Assembly: GCA_905221605.1 (NCBI GenBank)
Contig: CAJNDS010000285.1
Location: forward strand, 28,501 to 92,500
Origin: Symbiodinium natans
Lineage: Eukaryota > Sar > Dinophyceae > Suessiales > Symbiodiniaceae
Length of the DNA stretch: 64,000 bases
Direction: 5' to 3'
A program made the translations under genes and the position numbers. Positions 24,125-34,572 of the stretch are shown piece after piece. The notes under the pieces were generated by a model. That model saw nothing but the letters and a program-made list of their open reading frames with translations, made no database searches and was not told where the DNA came from. Numbering within the stretch: the first letter of the stretch is position 1; every line of letters begins with the position of its first letter.

Positions 24125-24385
24125 GTGTACGGCGAAATCGTGCCACGTCACGCGAGAGATGGGGCCGCCAAGGTGCCGTGCCGCGAGAAAACGCTCACCA
24201 CCGGCTCCGACCCAGAGCACATTCCAGCCGCATCTCGCTTGCATCTCTCGATGTGCACGACAAATGTTGGGCTGCAGATGGGCCCTTCGTCCCTGTCAGC
24301 TGCTGAAAGGCAGCATGTGCCTAGGCTGTCTCGCGACGCAGTCTCAGCCACGGCCAAGAAAGCGGGGGCCAAAGGAGGCGGCTGA
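24125..24385 (+). CDS. Hypothetical C-terminal exon
   Basis: An open + frame ends in a Lys/Ala/Gly-rich tail (ATAKKAGAKGGG, stop at 24,383-24,385), preceded by SLSAAERQHVPRLSRDAV. The composition suits a protein C-terminus, but another + frame and the minus strand are also open here and no family is recognised. Confidence 0.25.
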   Translation: MYGEIVPRHARDGAAKVPCREKTLTTGSDPEHIPAASRLHLSMCTTNVGLQMGPSSLSAAERQHVPRLSRDAVSATAKKAGAKGGG

Positions 24386-24644
24386 GGATAGAGGCCTGGT
24401 GCTGATACCAGGCCTCGTTTCTGCCATTCCTGCACTGTTGGGGCTGATGGATGAAGCTTGGCCTAGTCTTTAGATAAGTTTAGATTTTAGGTGAGTCCAG
24501 AAAGGTGGTCCAGAGTGGTTGCAAGCACACTTGGGCAATTTTTGGAGCTCAGGACTGCTTCATGTCTGTCGGTGGAGCCGGACTGATCAGCCGCGCAGCA
24601 GACCAGGGCTTTCGTGACCAGCATGCGAGCCAAAACGTGCGTCT

Positions 24645-25007
24645 GTGACATGGCATGCTCCATGCGCAGGTTTCTGGGCCAGGTCACGGATTGTGCAGCA
24701 AGAGTTGCCATGCCCATTCGCCAATATCAGCCATCCCTATGAGCGACATGCTTGTGAGGCTCCTTTGGCATGGCATCGCGACGTCAACTCCCACAACGCC
24801 GCCGCCCCAGCGGTCAAGCTCTTCTGTGTCGACCTTCATGCTGGTGCTGTGGAACGCCATGTGAGTGCCGAAAGGTTCTCATTTGCAACGAGAGCTCGGA
24901 GGATTTGCCGGGAAGATCTGTGTGGTCGGTGTAGTCCCTGTGAGCTTGAATGCTTGCAGGACGGAACTTTGAGCTTGGATGATGGGGAGGTGGGTGTGCA
25001 CACATGA
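24645..25007 (+). CDS. Hypothetical exon region
   Basis: The + frame contains NISHPYERHACEAPLAWHRD and later a Cys-rich piece (CREDLCGRCSPCELECL). The four to five closely spaced cysteines could suit a small zinc-binding site, though the pattern is not one I recognise. A second + frame is open over part of it. Low confidence. Confidence 0.2.
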   Translation: MTWHAPCAGFWARSRIVQQELPCPFANISHPYERHACEAPLAWHRDVNSHNAAAPAVKLFCVDLHAGAVERHVSAERFSFATRARRICREDLCGRCSPCELECLQDGTLSLDDGEVGVHT

Positions 25008-25008
25008 A

Positions 25009-25012
<4 letters not shown>

Positions 25013-25053
<41 letters not shown>

Positions 25054-25325
25054 AGATGACCAAGACGAAGCTTCCCCGGGGGGGCCACACAAGTGAGGGG
25101 GACCCGTGTAGTGCCTCGTTTTTGCCCTTGAGAGTGGCAACGAAACACTTCAAACCACCATTGGGGGCCGTCAAGGCACGGTGCCTGAAACTTTCACCTC
25201 GGACAGAGCAGCCGGCCAGCGTGGCCGGGGTCCTCTTCGGGGGGCCTCTTCGCTGGGCAGAAGAAGAGACAGCGGGCCAGCGTGGCCGGGGTCCTCTTCG
25301 GGGGGCCTCTTCGCTGGGCAGAAGA

Positions 25326-25356
<31 letters not shown>
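25013..25356. repeat. GA microsatellites flanking a ~61-bp tandem duplication
   Basis: 25,013-25,049 and about 25,328-25,356 are GA runs. Between them a unit of about 61 bp containing 'ccagcgtggccggggtcctc' and 'gggcagaagaaga' occurs twice in tandem (about 25,210-25,270 and 25,271-25,331), nearly identical. Confidence 0.9.
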
Positions 25357-25814
25357 CACCCGGGGAAGATCTCGGTGAGAACCCGGGGAGATTCCACGTA
25401 GCACACTCATGCACACTCATGCACACGTGCTCGAGTGATTCGAAGGACAAGGCCTCCTTCTGGCTCTGCGATCTGGGGCTGGCCGTCGACTCGCAAAGCT
25501 GGACTGGGGAGGAGAAAGAAGCCTGTGGTGGTGGTGAAGCCTTGAAGCCATGTTTGAGCCTTCTCAGTCGCGTCTCAAAAGCATCTAAATTTTGCTTCGA
25601 AGGAGAACCTCTGGCGAGTGACAGACATAGGTTTGGAGCTTTTTGGACAGCTTTGAGTCTGTGGCACCAGCGCCTTCTGTGCTCTTCCAGTGCCGGCTTT
25701 CAGGCGGAGATTGCAGATACTGGCCGGCCTCCTGCTGGATGGTCCACTGCTCCCTGCCACAACAGCCACAGGTGACGCTTGGATGACCTGAGTATCTCCA
25801 GCCGAGGCTTCGGC

Positions 25815-26027
25815 GCCGACTACCTGGAACAGCGGTCAGCAGCCCAGGGACGAGAGTTTTTCGCGAATATGGCAGGCGACGATGGAGAACCGAAGGATTC
25901 ACCGAAGGATTCACCGAATGATTCACCGAAGGATTCACCGAAGGATTCAAGCCTCTCAAAAGCAAAGCTGGCTGACGGCCAGCGGACATGGAAGACCTCT
26001 CCATCAACGTGTAGCAAATGTACATGA
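25815..26027 (+). CDS. Hypothetical exon with Asp-Ser-Pro-Lys repeats
   Basis: After a probable acceptor 'gccgag|G' the frame reads FGADYLEQRSAAQGREFFAN, then five D-S-P-K/N units encoded by a 12-bp tandem repeat (25,895-25,950), and ends at TGA 26,025. The repeat length is a multiple of three and keeps the frame, which supports coding. A charged, disordered tail is likely. The family is not recognised. Confidence 0.35.
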   Translation, partial: ADYLEQRSAAQGREFFANMAGDDGEPKDSPKDSPNDSPKDSPKDSSLSKAKLADGQRTWKTSPSTCSKCT

Positions 26028-26039
26028 AATAGAGCGTAT

Positions 26040-26165
26040 ACACACACACAGTTGTTTGTTTAGCTGTTTGTGTGTTTGTTTGTTTGTTGCTTGCTTGTTT
26101 GCTTCTTGCTTTGTTTGTTTGCTTGTTTGTGTGTTTGTGCGTTCGTGTTCTTTTTTTTGTTTTCT
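26040..26165. repeat. TTTG-rich low-complexity tract
   Basis: Irregular GTTT, GCTT and GTGTTT units make a T/G-rich strand with few A or C. Open frames here are compositional artefacts. Confidence 0.85.
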
Positions 26166-26525
26166 GCGTGCGTGCCTGCGGTTGTCTCGGGTCGCTTATC
26201 TGCCTCCGACCCCTCTGTATTGCTTGTCTTTGTGCGGCCTTCGATTTTGCCTGCTGTTTGTGTGGCTGCTGCAAGAGCGCTGGCGGGTGCAAGATCAGAA
26301 GGTGCTACTATCGCTCCAGAAGGGAGATCCGGGTAACCCTGTGACAGAACCGGGACAATCAAGAGCTCTTGCGGGTGAAGAATGCAGAGCCTGCTGGATG
26401 AGATGCATGCTGTGCCTTCCCACAAGCTGAGGCCAAACTTCTGCAGACAGTACAAGAGCAGGCTTCCGGGGTGTATACAGAACTGTCGGTGATGGCTTTT
26501 GATCGACGCTCGTGTGCCGGGGCAG

Positions 26526-26763
26526 GCTTGATATCCACGCGCTCGGCATCACAGCCATAGAAGTTCTGTGCTGGAACCTCTGGGCCAGCTATTGTGGTTG
26601 CCTGGGGGTTGTGCAGGTGTGTAAGGAAGGTGTCTCCCACAAGTCAAATATCACAATTTGGAAAACTGACCCTTCGACGCCTCTTTACGCATTTGAGGCA
26701 CCAAAGCCTTGGCGCTTCGAACAGCTGGAGCTTCTGCTGGCTCTGGCCTCAGTGAGGGTATAG
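26526..26763 (+). CDS. Possible protein-kinase-domain fragment
   Basis: From the acceptor GGGGCAG at 26,525 the frame reads LDIHALGITAIEVLCWNLWA. The D-x-x-x-L-G-I-T-A-I-E pattern resembles kinase subdomain IX, where the Asp stabilises the catalytic loop. Upstream at about 26,440-26,515 another frame reads QASGVYTELSVMAFDRRS, which could precede it in the same protein, but joining them needs a frameshift and no intron of reasonable size fits. A downstream exon candidate (APKPWRFEQLELLLALASV) ends at TAG 26,763. HRD and DFG motifs were not found, so this is either a degenerate gene or an incomplete model. Confidence 0.35.
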
Positions 26764-27109
26764 GGTTGAGGGGTGTTAAGAGTTGAGTTAGCGTGATCCA
26801 TTTCCATGCTTCAAGAGCGTCAGAGTGATTGGTCCTTTCAACTGAAGACTCCCCTGCAAGGTGTTCAGATTGTTTCTGGTTTAGAGCCAGGTCCACCAAC
26901 CACAAACGCAACTGTTCCCGCAGATGAACAGACAAAAATGAAGGTAGCGCGACGCCCCGAAGCTTGAATGCTTGATTGAAAAACCGTACGTAGAGTAGTG
27001 TTAGCTAGTCTGCTGCTGAGGAGTCTTCTTCCTTGACCTTGCAACACATCCCCAACTTCCATGCTCATCCCGTGCATGGTGCGAGAGGGTGGAGTTTTTG
27101 CTCTAGGTT

Positions 27110-27197
27110 TGAGCTTTGTGGCAATGTTCTGAGGCGAGATCCCCAGCTGCTGGTCCAGTCTCTTGGATGCGTGGAAGAGCCCCGGCTGCAAGTGAGT
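27110..27197 (+). CDS. Hypothetical exon
   Basis: After 'gctctag|G' the frame reads FELCGNVLRRDPQLLVQSLG and continues to a Gln before a GT or GA context at about 27,198. The helix-like composition and AG|G edge suggest a real exon. The gene is unknown. Confidence 0.35.
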
Positions 27198-27242
27198 TCA
27201 GCGTTCTGCATGCTGCAGCAGAGGAAACCCCAAGAAACCCAA

Positions 27243-27335
27243 ATTGGGGGTTTCCGAAAATAGTGGTACCCTTTATGGAGGTCCCTTGATTTAAGGGGAT
27301 TCTCTTCTACTTGGGGTAGAAAAGGGGGTTGCGTG
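27243..27335. mobile_element. Inverted-repeat element, partial copy 1
   Basis: Begins TTGGGGGTTTCCGAAAATAG and continues through 'ggtaccctttatggaggtcc', matching the minus-strand reading of the complete element at 28,051-28,156 before diverging. The far inverted repeat is degraded. Confidence 0.6.
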
Positions 27336-27612
27336 CCCTCGCCTCCTCAGGCAGTATCACGAGACGGTGAGCGACTGGTGGCAGGCAATTTCGGCATTGG
27401 AACTTTTAGGCGTCGGCGTCGTGCCCAGCAGCGGCCAGGCAATCTACACTGTCTTCAGTGCGGGTGGCGACTTCCGTCCAGTGCATGATTCTCTGCAGCA
27501 TTGAGCTTCACCATCATCGACGGCTTTCATGACTTGCTCCACTCCATCTCGCTTGCATGCATTACAGTGACATGACATTGCGAAGCCCATCACGAGGCTT
27601 GGCTGGTGGAGA

Positions 27613-28045
27613 TTGCCGCGTGCCGTCCTAACTGTTTTAGCTCAGACTGAGTTTGTCTTCAAAAGTGGCACACCGCTGTCGTCCAGGCCTGACAAGGTCG
27701 TTTCCCTTGTCGGAAATATGCGACAAGCCTTGAAAGACTGCGCCGCTTGTATGCACACATGGGGTTTGTGCACAGGAGAAGTGCGAGGTCCAGTCGGACT
27801 CGGGGCTGCAAGTTTTTCCGACTCTCAGAAACCAACTCTGGTCTCCAATGATTGTTACTCAGCATTTGGTGTTTTCCACAGCAGCTGGGTGTTCGAAGCC
27901 ATATGGTTTCGGAAGCATGGTTCGAAGTGGTCATGGATCGAGTCAGTCATGCTTCGACAAAGCGTTGGTTTCCGAGTCCTGCTTTGCAAATCAGGGAGCG
28001 ACCCAGGTTTCAGGGCCAGCTTGCTGGTTCAACGCTACGAAAGAA
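27613..28045 (+). CDS. Hypothetical open region
   Basis: A + frame is open for over 140 codons, with overlapping open frames in the other two + frames over its second half. No family, repeat or splice evidence separates them. It lies directly upstream of an inverted-repeat element and may be exon plus intron sequence. Confidence 0.2.
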
Positions 28046-28050
28046 TCAAA

Positions 28051-28156
28051 TGGGGGTTTACGAAAATAGGGGACCCTGAACATAAACCCCCAAATGGTAG
28101 GATTCCTTTGTAATAAGGACCTCAATAAGGTACCCCCTAAATTCGGAAACCCCCAA
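28051..28156. mobile_element. Inverted-repeat (MITE/introner-like) element, complete copy
   Basis: The left end TGGGGGTTTACGAAAATAGG is matched in inverted orientation by the right end (minus-strand reading TTGGGGGTTTCCGAATTTAG). Internal sequence (AATGGTAGGATTCC, AATAAGGACCTC) recurs in the copies at 28,245-28,318 and 61,380-61,488. Length is about 106 bp with no coding capacity. It directly precedes a coding exon, so it is inferred to be intronic. Confidence 0.75.
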
Positions 28157-28178
28157 ACGTGCTGCTTCGGGTGCCCAG

Positions 28179-28238
28179 GCAGACTGCAGCGACGAGGCTG
28201 TCGCGCAGCTCCTCCACGCCGTGGCTGCCGCAACGGAC
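28179..28238 (+). CDS. Exon between two inverted-repeat elements
   Basis: After the acceptor TGCCCAG the frame reads ADCSDEAVAQLLHAVAAATD and ends DE before a GC donor (GCGAACC). The helical, Ala-rich sequence with strong third-position C/G is typical of the verified exons. The element at 28,051-28,156 lies in the intron before it and the copy starting at 28,245 in the intron after it. The family is unknown. Confidence 0.45.
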
Positions 28239-28244
28239 GAGGCG

Positions 28245-28318
28245 AACCTTATTTGGGGGGTCCTTATTTGAAGGGGATCCTACTATTTGGGGGGTTTATT
28301 TTGTTAAGGGTCCTTGTA
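28245..28318. mobile_element. Inverted-repeat element, partial copy 2
   Basis: Reads like the minus strand of the complete copy at 28,051-28,156 (TTTGGGGGGTCCTTATTTG, then GGATCCTACTATTTGGGGGG, then AAGGGTCC). One end is missing. Its first bases lie a few nucleotides inside a GC-donor intron. Confidence 0.65.
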
Positions 28319-28371
28319 GCCTCAAAACCACCCAAAAACCCCCAAAATCTCCAAAGCCTTCAGAATTAACC

Positions 28372-28710
28372 CTAAACCCTAAACCGTAAACCCTAAACCC
28401 TAAGCCCTAAACCCTGAACCCTGAGCCCTAGACCCTAGACCCTAGACCCTAGACCCTAGACCCTAGACCCTAGACCCTAGACCCTAGACCCTAGACCCTA
28501 GACCCTAAACCCTAAACCCTAAACCCTAAACCCTAAACCCTAAACCCTAAACCCTAAACCCTAAACCCTAAACCCTAAACCCTAAACCCTAAACCCTAAA
28601 CTCACTAAACCCTAAACCCTAAAACCCTAAACCCTAAACCCTAAACCCAAACCCTCAAACCCTAAACCCTAAACCCTAACCCTAACCCTAAACCCTAAAC
28701 CCTAACCCTC
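28372..28710. repeat. Interstitial telomere-type array with a CCCTAGA block
   Basis: Tandem CCCTAAA units with an internal run of about eleven CCCTAGA units (28,427-28,506). The variant is clustered, not scattered, which shows local homogenisation. Confidence 0.97.
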
Positions 28711-28784
28711 CGACCTGGATTCGGACAGGACTCCCAGCTCGAGCTTCTGGACATCTGCAAGATGGCCTCTTGCCCCCGCCAGAT

Positions 28785-29035
28785 CACTTTTTGGTGGGGG
28801 GGGGGGGGGGATGAACATTGGGGGTATTTTTAAAAGGGGAGTCCCTTTAAGGGGAATTCTTTTCTATTTGGGGAGAATTTTTTAAAAGACCTTTTTGGGG
28901 AGTTCCTTCAAGGGAATTCTTTTCTATTTGGGATTTTTTGTTTTAAAAACCCTTTTTGGGTAGTCCCTTTAAGGGAATTCTTTTTTTATTTGGGGTATAA
29001 TAAAAGGGGGACCCCCTCTTTTGGGAAATGCCCAC
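28785..29035. repeat. Tandem ~57-bp repeat related to the inverted-repeat elements
   Basis: About three units contain 'gtccctttaaggggaattct' and 'ttctatttgggg', followed by T/A-rich 'tttttaaaagaccttttt'. Words are shared with 27,285-27,325, so this array probably arose from the same element family. No coding content. Confidence 0.75.
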
Positions 29036-30305
29036 TTGCTTTGTTGTAGTAACAGCACCGCGAAGTCCCGGGCGCCGTCGCGACGGACTCGCTGGTTCCC
29101 TTAGGGTACTGATCATAAGGGGTATAAGGGCCCTAAAGAAGGGTTGTGACCATAGTTTCCTTACTTATAACCCTTCTTATAAGTACCCAAGTGAACCTCC
29201 GGTTTATGGTCCATATAGCGGGATTTTGAGAAGTTTTCCCCTTTCATGAACCGAGGCCGGGGAAGAGATTGAACGCCTCGGCCCCGGATGCCAGCCGAAT
29301 TGGTGTTGTTTTATTGGCCCTATGAATGCATTTGAGTATTATGAATATTCTTCATATCATGAATATTGTTAGTATTGTTAACTTTAGTCATGTTCTTGTC
29401 ATTGTTATTGGTGGAAGCCGTCTTCCTGTTTATACTCTTTGGCTTGTTTCAGAATTTGGCTTCTTCCTTTCCCATTCTGAGGTCCTGTCGCGTCGGCGGG
29501 TCAGGCCCCAATGACGGAGGCCGGCTAAACTTCTACAGCTGAATCACATAACATTGCAAGGGTTTTAGGGTTTTAGGGTTTAGGGTTTAGGGTTTAGGGT
29601 GATGGTGGGGAGGCAAAGCAAGACCCTTCGTCGACCGCAGCAGCAGATGTTGCGGCTGGCACGCAGGACGCAGTTGCACTTCAAGGCAGCTGCGCGAGAG
29701 AGACCGTAACACAGCTGCAAAACTGTTCAGGACTCGGCTACAGCTCAAGAAGAGAGTCGTGGCAAAGTGGCCAGGCTCACTTGTGAAGTAGCTCAGGGTT
29801 TAAAACGGCTGAGTGTTCTCAGACTCAGCAACACTTGAAGTGCAGGCCCGAGCAGTGTGTGCTACTCAGTTGTGGGCTTGCGGAGCTACGAGGAGTGGTC
29901 TAGTATAGTTGTCTGGGCTGACTGGACCTATAGTTTCACGCAGTTCGGGCTTGGCATCCCTGACATTGCGCCGAGGTGCAATCAACGGGAGCAAAAGCAC
30001 AAAAGCGCTGCGGGTTAAGCTGGAGGACGGCCAGCAAGCACTTTCCGGCAAGCGTTTTCCGGAAAGACCCACGGTAGCTGTTCTCTTCAGTGTTGCAAGT
30101 GGCCTCCTCCAGGAGGAGCATGCCAGGCAGGCTGCACAAAGCTGTCGTGGTCTTCAGAGTCGCAAGAAGCTGCCAAGAAGCTGCAGCAAGCGGTAACAAA
30201 CAGAATAATGAAGCTTGGAGGCTGAGTGGCGACCTGCAGAAGTTGCAGTTGCACAGGCGGCATTTCCCGTGTGCCCTGTGTGCTCTGGTTTAGGGTTTAG
30301 GGTTT
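29036..30305. other. No firm gene; short telomere-type runs
   Basis: Contains AT-rich sequence at 29,320-29,420, a TTTAGGG run at 29,558-29,600 and another at 30,288-30,304. An open + stretch at 29,909-30,196 includes LEDGQQALSGKRFPERP, which could be exonic but has no second line of support. Confidence 0.4.
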
Positions 30306-31273
30306 CCCCACCCCCCTGAACGAAATTGAGCCAAGCTTCAACAAGCCGTGTGCAGGCAACGTGTGCTTCTAGCGAGGAGCATGCTAAGCCAGCTGCCCTG
30401 AGGGCCTGAAAGGGGTCCATTTCTGCAGTAGCTCTCCTCTGGTCACTTCGTTTTCCTCGCGGTACATTGAACTTCGGTTTGAGAATTCGCTTAGCCTGGG
30501 CTGACGTTACGAAGAGCGACAGCCTCGTATAGGAGTTTGGCCGCCGGTACATGTGTTCCCTGCGTGCCAATGCCGTGCGGAGCAACATGAACAAGCCCCT
30601 TTCCATGTTCATTGTCCTAATGCCTCTTCTTTCACCACAGCAGAGTAATCTCCTGAATGGGCTTGTTCCTGGAACCACCCACCATGTCCACCACAGCACG
30701 TCCACCGCCAGAGCCTGAGTATGCTGGCGAGCAGGGTTCATTGCTACGGGCCAGACACGAGGTTCACTGGATTCGGGTGAGGTGGGTGACGCAGGAGCGG
30801 TGTTTTGGGTGTGCAGTGCGATGTGGGCGGTTCTCTGAAATCTGGTCCCTGTTGGAGGGTTCGGATTATACAACAGAGCCTCAGACTTAGGGGGCTCATG
30901 TTCGTGTACCCGAAGAGCGACCGTCGTTTTGGAGAGATGCTCTGGCTTCGAGGGCTCGCTGAGCTCCGAGCGATGTCGCGCACTCTGACCCAAAGGCGGT
31001 GCCGACTGCGGCTGACCGCAGCGAAATGCTCCTCTTGCCTGAGAAAGAAGTGCAGCCATGTTTAAGTGCATGTCTCCACCACAGCGCCTGTATATCTTTT
31101 TGGAAGTCTGGCCGAGTCTTGCCCTCAATATCCCTGAATCAACTTTAAGCAGAATGAACGAGTGGCCCTGAAATGGTTGCTTAGCCAATCGTCGTTTGTG
31201 ATACTCAAGGCTCTTAGCACCGGACATGTTCAATTCGAGTTGGATTTGTTTGCGTGTCCGGTGCTTGAAACAG

Positions 31274-32023
31274 TACATCCTGGAAACTGATAGAGCCGAG
31301 TATGCTGTTGCGCGCCAGTCGCTGCGGGCTCTGCATGGTAGAGAAATACTCATCGACACCTTTCAGAGCCATTACACGGCTCCAGGACTCTAAACGCAAG
31401 GCTTCTTCGTAGGTCCAGGGTTTCTAGGATTGGCATAAAAGGGTGTGTGCTGCCTGTGCGTGTAGAGCTTTAAGAGACATGCGGATGACTCTTGACCTCC
31501 TGCTGAAGCTGATGGACGAGGCCGGGGCTCATGAAGCGCTCATCACAACTTGTAGCCTCAAGCGCCCTCTGATGCAAGAAAGCGCTTTAAAGCAACAGTT
31601 GTTGCTCCTACCTCTCTCACATGACGCCCTGGCAGTCCATCATCGAGTACACAAGCGCACCTCGACTTCAGACAAGTTGCACCTAGTGCATTCTGGAGAT
31701 GGTTATAGATTCGATTGCTTGGTGGTCTCTTTTAGTAGGGTTTCTGTTTTGTAGGGGGTTCTTATTAGGGTATCTAGGGGCCATAGTAAGGCATAAGGGG
31801 AACAGATGAAGAGGCCACCGGCCTGTATAAGCTATAGACTTCTGAACTCAGGCATCCTTCCAGGAGGAGCTGCACACCCTCTGGGCCAAAGCTGCGAGCG
31901 CCACCGCACAGCAGGCATGCTGGCATGCGTCAAGTTTGTCGTGTCTGGCGAGCCCTGGGCCAGGAAGCAAGGCAGGAGCTGCTCTTGAAGCATCTGTGCC
32001 GTGGCTGGAAAATGAGCCGATGA
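31274..32023 (+). CDS. Unidentified gene, 3' exons
   Basis: From 31,274 a frame reads ETDRAEYAVARQSLRALHGR then EILID; an RNA-recognition-motif end is conceivable but unproven. About 31,478-31,530 reads MRMTLDLLLKLMDEAGAHEA. The exon 31,852-31,913 reads ASFQEELHTLWAKAASATAQ, begins after CTCAG|G and ends at a GC donor. The last exon 31,976-32,023 reads ELLLKHLCRGWKMSR then TGA, and its phase fits. The minus strand is open for 401 codons across 30,154-31,359, but the + exons show better splice edges and composition. Confidence 0.4.
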
Positions 32024-32925
32024 TTGAACCGCAATGGTTGAAACATGTTGGAACATACTTGCGTAGAACGGGGCTTGCAGAAGCTTGGTCTCCGTCTGTT
32101 TGCTTTGTGTACTGTGTGGATCATGCAAGGTGCCCAATCGTGACAAGGCGATCTCCAAGCCAGTCAAGCCATTGATGTGGGGGGGGGGGGGGGGTAAACC
32201 CTCAACCCTATACCCTATACCCTAAACCGGCCCCAAACCCCAGACCATAAACTCTTAAACCCTGAACCAAAGGTTAAGTCGACTCCTTGTCGTATGTTGA
32301 GTTGGACGACGCATACTAGGGTGGCACACAGGGGCTCTGAGCGCGAGTAGTTGCATTAGGTTGGTAGTCTGGTGAGCTTGGTGATGCAAAAGGGTGGAAT
32401 CCCGTGACTTTGATAAGACTCTGCTATGTCTAAATCGCGTTCAGGTCGAAGCACCGAGGATCAGAGATTGTGCTTTGCATGCAATTTTGTTTTGGAGCCA
32501 TTCTCGCCGGCTTCTGGCTGGCATAGGTGGCGAATGGCATTGAAGCCGCTTTCATTTATGGGCGAATTCTGCGCGTGGTGTGTTTGTTCCGCTGAGCTTG
32601 TATTCTGTTTTAGTTGAATGCGTTTGGACGATGCTGTTCGCATCGTCGCATTTCTCCCCAAAGAGTCACAATTTTCCTTTGAGAACGTTAGCTCCTCCTG
32701 CAATGCGCCCATGCTGGATTTGCATGTGAAAAAAAGCATCACTGAGCTTTCAACCTGATCTCTGCCTCCATCCTACGGTCCATCCCCCCCTGTCTTACTA
32801 CCACCCTTGCAAGCCATAAGTTGCAGCAATTCGACAGGTATGGCTTCGAAGCTTCTTGGGAGGGCGCAGTTTGGCAGCAAGAGTTCAGCAAGTGGGTGGT
32901 TTGGACAAGATCGTTGCTGAGTTCT
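32024..32925. other. No gene supported
   Basis: Includes a degenerate telomere-like stretch (32,190-32,270) after a G run and a minus-strand open stretch of 93 codons (32,461-32,742) with no recognisable motif. The opposite strand is open over part of the same sequence. Confidence 0.4.
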
Positions 32926-33332
32926 CTAAACCCTAAACCCGAAACCTGAAACCCGAAACCCGAAAACCTAAACCCTAAACCCTAAACCCTAAACCCTAAA
33001 CCCTAAACCCTAAACCCTAAACCCTAAACCCTAAACCCTAAACCCTAAACCCTAAAAACCCTAAACCCTAAACCCTAAACCCTAAAACCCTAAACCCTAA
33101 ACCCTAACCCTAAACCCTAAACCCTAAACCCTAAACCCTAAACCCTAAACCCTAAACCCTAAACCCTAAACCCTAACCCTAAACCCTAAACCCTAAACCC
33201 TAAACCCTAAACCCTAAACCCTAAACCCTAACCCTAAACCCTAAACCCTAAACCCTAAACCCTAAACCCTAAACCCTAAACCCTAAACCCTAAACCCTAA
33301 ACCCTAAACCCTAAACCCTAAACCCTAAACCG
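32926..33332. repeat. Interstitial telomere-type array (CCCTAAA), ~400 bp
   Basis: More than fifty head-to-tail CCCTAAA units with occasional AACCCT slippage and CCGAAA changes at the 5' edge. It ends abruptly at a coding-like exon beginning at 33,354. Confidence 0.97.
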
Positions 33333-33353
33333 AACCTGGCCTGCCTTGCCGAG

Positions 33354-34055
33354 GTTGTGCAGAGCCAGCTCAGTGCAGGTCCTTGGGCTACGGACGCGGA
33401 GGTCACCGCAGCTCGGCGGCAAAAGACAGCCGCGACCGGTGCGCACTGCCCCCCCACCGAAGGCCAAGTACATGCTCCAGAAGTGGCTTCTCGACCCGAG
33501 GCTGCAGGAGCCTCTCCTCCCACCCGAACCCGCACGAAAAAGTCGCAAACCTGACTCTTCCCTCTCTAAGATGTCCTAAGACCACCCAAAACTCGAAACC
33601 TCTAAACCTCTAAACCTCTAGACCTCTAAACCTCTAAACCCCTAAACCTCTAAACCCCTAAACCCCTAAACCCTAAGACCTCCGAAAAAGAGAGCGGAGA
33701 GGCGAGGAGGATCCCGGGGATGAAGGAGGGGCTGGAGATGTACCTGGCCATCCGGGAGCTCTGCCAGGAGCCCTTTCAGAGGCTTGTGGCTCTTGCCCCC
33801 GGATTGACAGGGGGAAGTGCTTCCGGGGGGGGGTTCCATGGGTTTTGGGGCTTTTTGGGGTTTTTTAGGGTTTTTTAGGGTTTTGGGGTTTTAGGGTTTT
33901 AGGGTTTTAGGGTTTTAGGGTTTTAGGGTTTTAGGGTTTTAGGGTTTTAGGGTTTTAGGGTTCCCCCAGGAGATTGAGGCAAGGAGCGGCAGACCTTCCT
34001 TGGCGGCTCCGCTGTGCAGCGTGCGGCAAGCTATCGCGGCCTCGCAGCTGCAGCA
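33354..34055 (+). CDS. Unidentified gene, three exons around telomere-like introns
   Basis: 33,354-33,554 opens after CTTGCCGAG (VVQSQLSAGPWATDAEVTAA) and could continue to a stop or splice. 33,702-33,793 reads ARRIPGMKEGLEMYLAIREL then CQEPFQRLVAL and ends at a GC donor. 33,970-34,055 begins after CCCCCAG|G (EIEARSGRPSLAAPLCSVRQ) and ends before GT. The intron 33,794-33,969 is GC-AG, keeps phase and consists largely of a TTTTAGGG array (33,858-33,963). A second simple repeat of CTAAACCT units lies at 33,597-33,680. No family is recognised. Confidence 0.4.
33597..33963. repeat. Telomere-variant arrays (CTAAACCT and TTTTAGGG)
   Basis: 33,597-33,680 is built on CTCTAAAC/CCCTAAAC words. 33,858-33,963 is at least twelve 8-bp TTTTAGGG units in the opposite polarity. 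A unique exon separates the two, so two variants of different polarity and unit length lie within 400 bp. Confidence 0.95.
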
Positions 34056-34572
34056 GGTACCGGAGTGCCAAAACGTGTTGGGCGTAAGGCATGAGGCCCC
34101 GCTCAAGTCCAGCATGCATACAAGCAATATCTTACTTGATTGTCCTGTTGAGTTTTGGCTCCAATCCAAGCTAGTGTAAGGCTACTATGGCTGCTTCTGT
34201 GGGGAGTGTGAACCATTGGAAGAAGCGCCCCAGCAGACCACAGCGAGCATCATCACGAAAGCTAGCTCCGTGGAGCTTGCGAGAGTTGTCGTTTACAACC
34301 TTTCTCTCTAGTGTTCAGTTGGGTCAACAAGCGACCCCGACCCTTAGATGGTATGAAAATCAATACGTTCAAGGGCTGCGAGGGGGGGGGGAGCCCCAGC
34401 CGATTGAGGGATTGAGGCCCCTTTGCAGGCTTCTTCATCGTTGCATCAAATCAGAGGGCCACCAGCTCGTGTCAAACCAGAACCAAGTCGAAGCATGGAT
34501 CTCACAAAAGACCTGTCAGCTTTCATTCTAAACTGAAGCAAGCCTAGACACCCTAAGTCCTAGACCCCAAGC

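Noticed and set aside
30154-31359. 401-codon minus-strand open frame
   Set aside because: No family similarity and ordinary composition. The + strand in the same interval has exon-like sequence (ETDRAEYAVARQSLRALHGR) leading into phase-consistent exons that end at 32,023. I treat the minus frame as a shadow, with some remaining doubt.
32926-33332. Regular short repeats that could be mistaken for a CRISPR array or a chromosome end
   Set aside because: Units are 7 bp with no spacers, and unique coding-like sequence follows on both sides; this is an interstitial telomere-type array.
34148-34170. TTTTGGCTC word resembling the 3' part of the dinoflagellate spliced leader (also CTTGAGCCAT twice near 37,905)
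   Set aside because: The matches are about nine bases and diverge at once (CCAATCC instead of AAG); too short to claim a spliced-leader relic.
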